The notes below the pieces were generated by a model. The model was not told the origin of the DNA and did not search any database. It saw only the letters and a program-made list of their open reading frames with translations. Source: Eutreptiella sp. 'Long Island Sound 2002' (Eukaryota > Euglenozoa > Euglenophyceae > Eutreptiales > Eutreptiaceae). From it: 64,000 nucleotides of DNA. The DNA lies in NCBI GenBank assembly GCA_964036045.1, contig OZ038381.1:142638096-142702095 (forward strand). The letters are read 5' to 3'. The position numbers and the translations under genes were made by a program. Within the stretch, counting starts at the first letter, position 1; each line of letters begins with the position of its first letter. Shown piece after piece: positions 23,188 to 33,748 of the stretch.

Positions 23188-25064
23188 CTCAAAATGCAAC
23201 GAAACCTGTTTGTGCCAATGCGTGTTTGCTCATCGGTTCTTTTTAGCTATTTAGGTGCCGGTTTTGAGGCGCAGTGTGGTGGCAAGGCCTTTTTAATCAC
23301 CTGCTGTTGCTGCTGCTTGCTGCTGCTTCTGCTGCTTGCTAAAACGTGTTGCTCAGCCTTGGCCCCTAAAATTTGGCGTAAAACCTCGACAGGGTAGACC
23401 CAGCTCGGTAATCAAGACACAAACTAGGACCGAGCTGGGTCCTAGTCTTGCGTAACGCATGGGAAATCACTGTGGAATAAACAGTGATTGTTTTGCAGAT
23501 GTACCTCCACGGTCAGGACGATTGTGCTGAAACACGGCTCGGAAACCGCTCATTTTCAACTCAAAAGGTACCACTGGGTTGCACCACGGCGTGGTACACG
23601 CCTCATTGACCACCCATTCTCCATTCTCTGATAGCCCAATCGCCATGAAAGCACAGCTGCCCTCATCAAAAACACGTGCTTGGCGTAGCGGCGATCGTCC
23701 TGAACTTTCAAGACGATCGTCCTGAAAACAGCCGAAAACAGCCCAAACACGGCCATTTTTGAACACTAAATCAGCCGTAGAGGGGGGTAGACGTCTCAAA
23801 ATTCGACAAAACATGTTCGTGCTGCAGCACCTTGGCTGCTCAGTCGTTGTGGGCAGCTTGGATGCCGGTTTCTAGCCGCGGTGTGGTCGCAAGGACTTTT
23901 TATGCGCCTGCTGCCGATGTTGCTGCTGCTTGCTGCTGCTAAAACTTGTTGCTCGGCCTTGGACCCTAATCAAGACTTGAACTAGGACCGAGCTGGGTCC
24001 TAGTCGTGCGAAACGCATGGGGGATCAAGGTTGAAGAAAGACCACTTGCTTTGCAGATGTGCCTCCATGGTTACGGCGATGGTCCTAAAACGCGGCTGGA
24101 AAACGGCTCATTTTCACCTCAAAATGCACCACTGCGTGGCACCACGGCGTGGTACACGCCTTATTGAACAACTCTTTGCCATCCTTCAATAGTGCACTCG
24201 CCATGAAAGAACAACGGCCCTCATCGGAAACAACTGCTTGCGGTAGCGGCGATCGTCCTCAACTTTCAGGACGATCGTCCTGAAAACAGAGGAAAAGAGC
24301 CCAAAAACGGCCTTTTCCGGACACTAAATCAGCCGTAGAACGGGCTAGATAGCTCAAAACGACGCGATGTGGTCGCAAGGACACCCATTTGCCATCATTT
24401 GATAGCCCAATTGCCATGGAAGAACAAGGGGCCTCATTGCAAACGCGCACTTGACACACCGGCGATCGTCCTCAGTTTTCAGGACGATCGTTCTGAAAAG
24501 AGCCCAAAAACGGCCGTTTTTGGATGCTGAATTGGTGATAGAACGGGCTAGACGCCTCGAAATGGCAGGAAACTTGACTGTGGTGATGCGCCTTTGCTCC
24601 CAGGTTATTGTGAGCAAGTTGGATGCCCGTTGTGAGGTGCGGTATGGTCGCAAGAACTTTGGGACCGCTTGCTTGCTGCTGCTGCTACTTGTTGCTTGCT
24701 AAAAATGTGTAGCTCATCCTTGGACCTCGAAAGGTGGTGTAAAACCTCGAAAGGGTAAACCCAGCTCGGTAATCAAGACTCGAACTAGGACCGAGCTGGG
24801 TGGTAGTGTTGTGTAACGCAATGGAAATCACCGTGGAGGAAAAACTGCCTCCTTTTGAGATGTGCCTCCACGGTAAGGACGATCGTCTTGGAAAACGCCT
24901 CAAGAAAAACTCATTTTCACCTCAAACTTCGACCACTGTGTGGCACCATGGCATGGTACATGCTGTATTGAACACCCATTTGCCATTCTTTGATGGCCCA
25001 ATCACCATGGAAGAATAACAGCCCTCATTGCAAATGTGCCCTTGACACACAGGCGCGTCCTGAG

Positions 25065-25088
25065 TTTTCAGGACGATCGTCCTGAAAA
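25065..25088. repeat. Perfect 24-bp palindrome of satellite A (example)
   Basis: TTTTCAGGACGAT followed by its exact reverse complement; the core is AGGACGATCGTCCT. The same full palindrome stands at 27942-27965, and near-perfect versions occur in most units. A further GATCGTCCTGA lies just upstream, giving an additional inverted pair. Confidence 0.85.
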
Positions 25089-25401
25089 CAGCTCAAAAAC
25101 CGCCATTTTTGGACACTAAATCAGCCGTAGAACAGGCTAGGTGGCTCCAAATGCAGCCAAACCTGTATCCGGGGATGCGCCTCGCCTCACCGGTCACTTT
25201 GAGCCACTTCATTGCTGGTTTCCAGCCCTCTTGTGGTTTCAAGGACTTTTGGACGGCCTGCTGCTTGCTGCTTCTGCTTGCTGCTGTTGCTGCTAAAATG
25301 TGTTGCCCAGCCTTCGACCGTAAAAGATGGTGCAAAACCTCCACAGGGTAAACCCAGCTCGGTAATCAAGACTCGAACTAGGACTGAGCTGGGCACTAGT
25401 C

Positions 25402-27683
25402 TTGCGTAACACATTGGAAATCACCATTGAAGAAAGACCGCTTGCTTTACAGATGTGCCTCCACGGTCAGGACGATTGTCCTGAAACACGGCTGGAAAAC
25501 GGCTCTTTTTCACCACAAAATGGACCACCGTGTGGCACCACAGCCCGGTACGTGCCTCATGGAATACCCTCTGCGATAATTTGATAGCAGCATTGCCATG
25601 GAGAACAAGGGCCCTCATTGCAAACGCCCACTTGACACACCGGCGATCGTCATGAGTTTTCAGGACGAACGTACCAAAAACAGCCGCAACATGGCCGTTT
25701 TTGGACACTAAATTGGCCGTAGAACAGGCTAGACAGCTCAAAACGCATCAGAATCTGTTTGTGGTGATCAGCATCTGCTCTCCACACGTTTTGAGCCACT
25801 CTGATGCCGCAGTTGAGCCACGGTGTGGTCACAGGGGCTTTTGGAACTTCTGCTTGCTGCTTGCTGCTATTGCTGCCCCTGCTTGCTAAAATGTGTAGCT
25901 TATCTTTGGATCAAGACGCGAGGCAGGACCGAGCTGCGTCCTAGTATTGTGTAACGCATTGGAAATCACTGTTGAAGAAGGACCGCTTGCTTTAGAGATG
26001 TGCCTCAACTGTCAGGAAGATCGTCCTGAAACACGGCTCAAAAACGGCTCATTTTCACGTCAAAATGGACCACTGCCTGACACCATTTCATGGTACACGC
26101 CTTATTGAACACCCGTTTGCCATCATTTGATAGCCCAATCGCCATGGAAGAACAACGGCCTTCATTGCAAACTCCCACTTGACACATTGGCGATTGTCCT
26201 GAGTTTTCAGGACGATCGTTCTAAAAACAGCCCAAAAGTGGCCTTTTGTGGACACTAAATCGGCCGTAGAAGAGGCTAGACGGCTCAAAACAAAATGGAA
26301 CATTATTGTGAGGATGCGTGTTTGGCCCCTGGTTGTTTCTAGCTAGTTAGATGCCGGTTTTTGAGCCACACTGTGGTCACAAGGACTTTTCGACCTTCTG
26401 CTTGCTGCTTTTTACTGCTGCTGCTGCTTCTTGCTAAAACGTGCTGCTCACCCTTGGCCACTAAAAGTTGGTGTAAAACCTCTACAGGGTACACCCAGCT
26501 CGGTAACCAAGACTCTAACTAGGACTGAGCTGGGTCCTAGTTTTGCGTAACGCATTGGAAATCACCATTGAAGAAAAACCGCTTGCTTTACAGATGTGCC
26601 TCCACGGTCAGGACGATTGTCCTGAAACACGGCTGGAAAACGGCTCTTTTTCACCACAAAATGGACCACCGTGTGGCACCACAGCCCGGTACGTGCCTCA
26701 TGGAATACCCTCCGCGGGAATTTGATAGCAGCATCGTCATGTGAGAACAACGGCCCTCATTGCAAACGCCCACTTGACACACCGGCGATCGTCGTGAGTT
26801 TTCAGGATGAACATACCAAAAACAGCCTCAGAATGGCCGTTTTTGGACACTAAATTGGCCGTAGAACAGGCTAGACAGCTCAAAACGCATCAAAGTCTGT
26901 TTGTGGTGATCAGCATCTGCTCTCCACTCGTTTTGAGCCACTCTGATGTCGCAGTTGAGCCACGGTGTGGTCACAAGGGCTTTTGGACCTTCTGCTTGCT
27001 GCTTGCTGCTATTGCTGCCCCTGCTTGCTAAAATGTGTAGCTCATCTTTGGATCAAGACGCGAACCAGGACCGAGTTGCGTCCTAGTATTGTGTAACGCA
27101 TTGGAAATCACTGTTGTAGAAGGACCGCTTGCTTTAGAGATGTGCCTCAACTGTCAGGACAATTGTCCTGAAACACGGCTCAAAAACGGCTCATTTTCAC
27201 GTCAAAATGGACCACTGCGTGGCACCATGGCATGGTACATGCCTTATTGAACACCCGCTTACCATCATTTGATGGCCAAATCGCCATGGAAGAACAACGG
27301 CCTTCATTGCAAACGCCCACTTGACACATTGGCGATCGTCCTGAGTTTTCAGGACGATCGTTCTAAAAAGAGCCCAAAAGTGGCCATTTTTGGACACTAA
27401 ATCGGCCGTAGAAAGAGCTAGACGGCTCAAAACGAAATGGAACATTATTGTGAGGATGCGTGTTTGGCCCCTGGTTGTTTTGAGCTAGTTGGATGCCGGT
27501 TTTTGAGCCACATTGTGGTGACACGGACTTTTCGGCCTTCTGCTTGCTGCTTTGTACTGCTGCTGCTGCTTCTTGCTAAAACGTGCTGCTCACCCTTGGC
27601 CACTAAAATGTGGTGTAAAACCTCTACAGGGTACACCCAGCTCGGTAACCAAGACTCGAACTCGGACTGAGCTGGGTCCTAGT
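25402..27683 (+). repeat. Higher-order repeat of satellite A (two copies of about 1,140 bp)
   Basis: Two-monomer blocks 25402-26542 and 26543-27683 are much closer to each other than to neighbouring monomers. Both carry GGCTCTTTTTCACCACAAAATGG-type variants, the shortened unit ending GATCAAGACGCGA, and GGAACATTATTGTGAGGATG (near 26298 and 27438). The shift is 1,140-1,141 bp throughout. Confidence 0.8.
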
Positions 27684-28214
27684 CTTGCGTAACGCATTGG
27701 ATATCACCGTTGAAGAAAGACCGCTTGCTTTACAGATGTGCCTCCACGGTCAGGACAATTGTCCGGATTCACGGCTCCAAAACGGCTCCTTTACACCTCA
27801 AAATGCACCAGCGCGTGGCACCACGGCATGGTACATGCCAAATTGAACACACATTTGTCATCATTTGAGAGCCCAATCGCCATGGAAGAACAACGGCCCT
27901 CATTGCAAACGCCCACTTGACACACCGGCGAACGTCCTGAGTTTTCAGGACGATCGTCCTGAAAACAGCCTAAAAACGGCCTGTTTTGTACACCAAATCA
28001 GCCTCAGAACGGGCGAGACCGCTCAGAACGGCACACAGTTTGCTTATGGTGATGCGTGTCTGCCCCCTGTTTGTTTTCAGCAACTTGGATGCCGGTTTTG
28101 ATCCGCGGTGTGGCCGCAAGGACCTTTCGACCGCCTGCTGCTTGCTGCACTTGCTTGCGGCTGTTGCTGCTAAACTGCAAGACTCACGACTGGGACCGAG
28201 CTGGGTCCTAGTCT

Positions 28215-29398
28215 TGGTTACCGACCCGGGTTTACCCTGTCAAGGCCCTACACCACCTTTTTACTGAGTTGGGTTTACCCTGTGGAGGTTTTACACCACC
28301 TGTTAGGGTCCAAGACTGGGCAACACATTTTAGCAGCAACAGCAGCAAGCAGGGGCAGCAAGCAAGCAGGCGATCCAAACGTCCCTGCGCCAGCACAGTC
28401 CTTCAAAACTGGCATCCAACTGACCCCAAATGACCAGGATCCCGAGGCGCATAACCACAAATTGGTTGGGTTGCATTTCACGCCGTCTCTCCCGTTGTAC
28501 GGACAATTTAGTGTCCAAGAAGGGCCGTTTTTGGGCTGTTTTCAGGACGATCGTCCTGAAGGTTGGGGACGATCGTCGGTGTGTCACGTTGGTGTTTGCA
28601 ATGAGGGCCGTGGTTCTTTCATGGCGATTCGGCTATCAAATGATGGCATATGGGTTTTCAATACAGCATGTACCATGCCGCGGTGCCACACGGTGGTCCA
28701 TTTTGAGGTGAAAATGAGCTGTTTTTGAGCCGTGTTTCGAGACGGCCGTCCTGACCGTCGAAGCACATCCCTAAAGCAAGCGGCCTTTCTTCAACGGTGA
28801 ACTCCAATGCGTCATGCAAGACTAGGACCTAGCTGGGTCCTAGTTCGAGTCTTGGTAGGGTCCCAGGGTGAGTAACACGTTTCAGCGGCAACAGCAGCAA
28901 GCAGCGGCAGCAGCAGCAAGCAGCAGGCGGTCCAAAAGTCCTTGCGACCACACCAGGGCTCAAACACGGCATCCAAGTAACTCAAAACGACCAGGGTGCA
29001 CGGGTGCATCACCAAAAAGCCGTTTCGTCGCATTTGGAGGCGTCTAGTCTGTTGTACGACCGATTTACTGTTCAATAATGGCTGTTTTGGGGCTGTTTTC
29101 AGGTCGATCTTCTTGAAAGCTCAGGATAATTGCGGGTGTGCCAAGTAGGTATTTCTAAAGAGGGGAGTTGTTCTTTCACAGCGATTGGGCCATCAAATGA
29201 TTGCAAATCGGGATTCAATAAGGTATGTACCATGCCGTGGTGCCCTGCGATGGTCCATTTTGAGGTGAAAACGAGCCCTTTTTGAGCCGTATTTGAGGAC
29301 GATCATCCTGACTGTGGAAGCACATCTCTAAAGCAAGCGGTCTGATCTGCACTGATTTCAAAGGCGTTACGCAAGACAAGGACCCAGCTCGGTTGTAG
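28215..29398 (-). repeat. Inverted segment within satellite A
   Basis: From the hairpin at about 28190-28215 the monomers read on the minus strand (GGGTTTACCCTG, TTTTACACCACC, CCATTTTGAGGTGAAAATG). They return to plus orientation after the hairpin at about 29375-29398 (GTCTTGATTAACACATTTG). About two monomers are inverted, with a short duplicated piece at the left end (28227-28300). Both breakpoints fall in the CTAGGACC/GGTCCTAG hairpin. Confidence 0.85.
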
Positions 29399-31116
29399 TT
29401 CCGAGTCTTGATTAACACATTTGAATTCAGCGTGGAGCAAAGCCCGCTTGCTTTGCTGATGTTCCTCCACGGTGTGGACGATCGTCCTGAAACATGGCTC
29501 AAATACGGCTTGTTTTCACCTCAAAATTGCACACTCCGTGGCACCACGGCATGGCACACGCCCTGTTCTCCACCCATCTGCATTCCTTGGATGGCCGAAT
29601 CGCTATGGAAGAACAACAGCCCACATTCGGAACACCTACGCGACACGCCAACGATCGTCCTGAGTTTTCAGGACAATCGCCCTGAAAGAAGCTCAAAAGC
29701 GGCCATTTTTGGAGACTAAATGGGACAGAGAACGAGCTAGACGGCTCGGAACGAAACCTGTTTGTGGTGAGGCGCGTTTGCTCCCCGGTCCTTTTGAGCT
29801 ACTTGGGTGCCGGTTTTGAGGTGCGGTGAGGTCGCAAGGACTTTTGGACCGCTTGCTCGCTGCTGGTGCTGCTGGTGCTGCTGCTTGCTAAAACATCTTG
29901 CTCAGCCTTGGACTCTAAAAGGTGGCGCAAAACCTCGACAGGGTAAACCCAGTTTGGTAATCAAGACTTGAACTAGGACCGGGCTGGGTCCTAGTCTTGC
30001 GTAACACACCCAAAATCACTGTGGAGGAAAAGTTGCCTGCTTTTGGGATGTGCCTCCACGGTAAGGACGGTTGTCCTAAAAAACACCTCAAAAGTGGCTC
30101 ATTTGTACCACAAAAAGGACAACCGTGTGGCACCACAACATGGTACATGCCTTATGGAACAACCATTTGCCATCAATTGATAGACCAATCGCCATGGAGG
30201 AACAAACATCCTCGTTGCAAACGCGCACTTGACACACCGGCGATCGTCCCGAGTTTTCAGGACGATCGTCCTGAAAACAGCCAAAGAAACAGCCATTCTT
30301 GGACACTAAAGCGGCCATAAAGTGGGCTACATGGCTGGAAATGCAATGAAAGTTGGTTGCCTTGATGCCCCTTGGCTCGCCAGCTGTTTTGAGTCACCTG
30401 GATGCCGGTTCTTAGCCACAGTGTCGTAAACCCAGCTGGGTAATCAAGACTCGAACTAGGACCGAGCTGGGTCCTAGTCTTGTGTAACGGATTGGAGATC
30501 ACCGTTGAAGAGAGACCGCTTGCTTTACAGATGTGCCTCCACGGTCAGGACGGTGGTCCTGAAGCACGGCTCAAAAACAGCTCATTATCACATCATAAAT
30601 CGACCATGGTGTGGCACATGTGGTACATGCCGTATTGAACACCCACTTGCCATCATTTGAGAGCCCAATTGCCATGGCAGAACAACGGCCCGCATTGCAA
30701 ACGCCCACTTGACACACCGGTGATTGTTGTGAGGTTCAAAGACGATCGTTCTGAAAGCGGCCCAAAAACGGCCATTTTTGGACACTAAAACGGCCAGAGA
30801 ACAGGCTAGACGGCTCAAACCGGCACAAAATATGTTTGTTCTGATGCCCCCCTCGCTCTCTGGTTGTTGTGAGCCACTTGAGTGCCGGTTTCGAGCCACG
30901 GTCTGGTCGCAAGGACGTTTGGACCGTCTGCTGCTGCTGCTGGTGTTGCTGCTGCTAAAACGTGCTGCTCATCCTTGGACCCTAAGAAGTGGTGTAAAAC
31001 CTCGACATGGTAAACCTCTGTAATCAAGACTCGAACTAAGACCGAGCCGGGTCCTAGTCTTGCGTAACACATGGGAGATCACCGTTGAGGAAAGTCTGCT
31101 TGCTTTCAAGATGTGC

Positions 31117-31120
31117 CTCC
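31117..31120 (+). repeat. Target-site duplication of TyO, left (CTCC)
   Basis: CTCC precedes the LTR start TGAAGCC and is found again at 42176-42179 after the right LTR. Joining the flanks gives the normal satellite A segment GTGCCTCCAC. Confidence 0.7.
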
Positions 31121-33748
31121 TGAAGCCGGTTCGGATCCCATTTGGCTGCACTCTATCCTACACCTCACCGATTTCAGCGATTTCACCAGTTTTCGGGTAT
31201 AAATTCTGGGGAATTCCGAGTTTATATTACTTATAAGTCACACGATGGCAAATTTCACAATTCTAGTTCAGACCAGGCCTGCTGTGTGTGCGCGCGACCT
31301 TCTCGTGTTCTGGTTGGCATGCGCGCGCTCTGTTTTCTTTAATGCGGGCCGATCGTTCGAAAAATGTTAATTCTATCCTGTTGCGGAAATGGAAGAAATG
31401 GGAAGCTAGGGCGACACCAGTGGAAGATAGGAGGCCCGAGTTCAAGTCTGGCTAAATTCTGGTGTGGTTCGATCTGCCCAGACCGGTTGTCGGTCACCGA
31501 CCGGTACACGTTCATGGGCGCATCTGCTTCGGCAGTGCCACTCCTACCTGTATGGGGGATCACGACTTTCTGTAAGGTGGGGGAGTCCTAGTGGAAGTGA
31601 AGTGGAAGCGGATGTGGCTGAGGTAGGCGCACCGGAAGGGAAGAAAGTAGCTCGGTCGTTGCTCCGCAAGGCAAAGCAATTCCTCATTCCTTGGCTTATC
31701 ATTGGTTTGCTTTGCATGTGTCATGACAACCTGATATCCCATGGAATCAAAGACGGTGAATCTTTGGTGATTGTGTGTGTTGGAAATGTTGTGTGCACGT
31801 GCAATGGGTGAACATGCTAAAGGTGGAGAATTAAACTTATGCCCTGGTTGTTAACCACTCTTTTGCTGGCTGACTCCAGTGACCTTCTGTGAATTCATAT
31901 CATTGGTCAAACATGGTTGGTGATCCACTATCCTTCTCTTGGCAGCAAGCAATAGGGCATGAGTTCACTTAATTTGGAAATTGGATACAGGGACAATTGT
32001 CGGTCAAGGTTGGGGATTCTCACTCCGAGTACATGAATGGCGAGACTCTCCCTCCATATGCATGCTCTTGGGATTGGTTTTTCGTGAGGTTCTCTCCTGG
32101 GCCATGGATTGGTTAGGCTCTCCCTCCTGGGCCATGGATTGGTTAGGTTCTCCCTCCTGGGGCATGAGGTGGTTAGGTTCTCTCTCCTGGCATGGATTGG
32201 GGTGGGACCTTCTCTCTCAAGGCTTGGATTGAGGCAGGACCATCTCTGTTCAAGGCAGGACTACTTCTCTTTGGGATGGGACAATCTCACATGGATGTGC
32301 TCTCATTGGACTGGGGATACGTCTTTTTGTGCACTCACTCTGCGGGACGGGTCTAGGTCTCTACATGTGACCCGGGGCATGTGCTTATCCAATTGTCTCA
32401 CCCAATCTCTCTCCAAGTAGCATGCATTGAATTGGTTCGGTGTCACACCAACATGCAAATAGGCAATATTGATTTCACTTGTTCATATGCCGATGGCATC
32501 TAATGCACATGACGATTGTGGTTACGTATGCCATCGGGTCCCAAGCAATCAAGCACCAAGTGATGCGACCGAGTGGCATGTCGAAGGCTGTGAGAGCATG
32601 ATACATATGTTGTGTGTTGGCGTTTCTACTCATATCTTTGGTGGGCGACACTCTAACCGTGGGGAGCCCAGCAATTGGAATGTAGCACACACTAGACATG
32701 TGAGGTTTGGTGGGCTGGCCCTTCTTGATGTCTTCTTTGGAAGCAGCAAGTAAACCCGTCAAGCCTATTCACGTGCTGGCCATGGTGTATGACGTTGCTG
32801 AGTGATGGGCACCCGGCAACCGGTGTGGAGTACTGAAGCATTGCCATCATGACAATATATATGTCACACATGCCGGGTGACAAATAGTCTTTGCCATTGC
32901 TGTGAGGTCACTCTCCCGACTCATATTTAGTGAACCTCATTGCAAGTGCTTCATATGTACACATTGGTGACTAACGAGGGTGGGCAAGTAATGTGTGTGC
33001 CCCATTCCGTACTTTGTGTTGATCGAGGCTATGGTGTCATGGTTGATCAACCCTGAGAACATTCCTTATGTTTGGAACCCATGTTGCTTACTCCATTTTA
33101 ACGTCTTGTGGGCAAGGGTATGGATGGGCCATGTGTGCCCCAGCTTCGGAAGGAAAGCAGTTATGCCATTGTGTTTTATATGCTTTTCTTTGTGTGTTGC
33201 CATACACCTAATGGACCGTATCGATGTCATTGTGTCATGCATGATCATTCGTGAACCAATGAGTCTTCTCAAGCTGTTGTATCGGGATCGTGCCGGCATG
33301 GCATCATACGTCCATAACGGAACGCATAGTTCGAGTGTGCATGGTCTGAAAATTGATTCTTGGAGTAGGGATGCAACATCGTCTTCAATAATCGCATATC
33401 TTATTTCAGGGCTTCATCTCCATTTCTACCTCTCAACTCCTTTGCCCAACATTGTCATTGTTTGTTCCCTTCTCCATGACTTTCATGTATTGATGGTCAG
33501 AAGTGCCTCTGTCCTCAACACTTCCCTCAATTTGAATTGGTGAATCATGTATTTGGATTTCCAATGCCAAGCGTTGCCAAGGGGTGCGTTTGTGGGACAT
33601 TTTTGGAATTCAGAAATTGGTGATTGCTAAGCATGGAAGTATTGGTGAGATCTAGGACAATGAGTGTCACATGGAAGAAGGTGGAAAGATCGAAAATAGG
33701 CGGTAGAGTTTGCACAATGACAGGGGCCGGTCCTACGGACCTTCATTA
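31121..33748 (+). repeat. TyO 5' LTR
   Basis: Starts TGAAGCCGGTTCGG and ends GGACCTTCATTA, directly followed by the primer-binding site. Matches the right LTR (39726-42175) with many substitutions. Contains about four imperfect 31-bp repeats of the type GGATTGGTTAGG(C/T)TCTCCCTCCTGG (32095-32210). A 182-codon frame at 32995-33543 is inside the LTR and is not called as a gene. Confidence 0.85.

Larger units (their letters stand above)
23188..31120 (+). repeat. Satellite A array, block 2 (about 14 units, one inverted segment)
   Basis: Continues block 1 in phase after R1. Unit anchors (TAAACCCAGCTCGG or remnants) lie near 23398, 23980, 24757, 25350, 25910, 26492, 27050, 27629, 29946, 30430 and 31015, with inverted ones near 28235, 28280, 28840 and 29385. 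Some units are shortened (24355, 25905, 27050). The block ends at GTGCCTCC, where the old Ty3 element is inserted. No gene. Confidence 0.92.

Noticed and set aside
10771-31120. Regularly spaced repeats as a CRISPR array
   Set aside because: Monomers are over 500 bp and similar throughout, with no short repeat/unique spacer pattern; a eukaryotic satellite.
32995-33543. 182-codon frame in the TyO LTR (162 codons at 41368-41856)
   Set aside because: Lies wholly within an LTR, is not recognisable, and its match in the other LTR is by descent.
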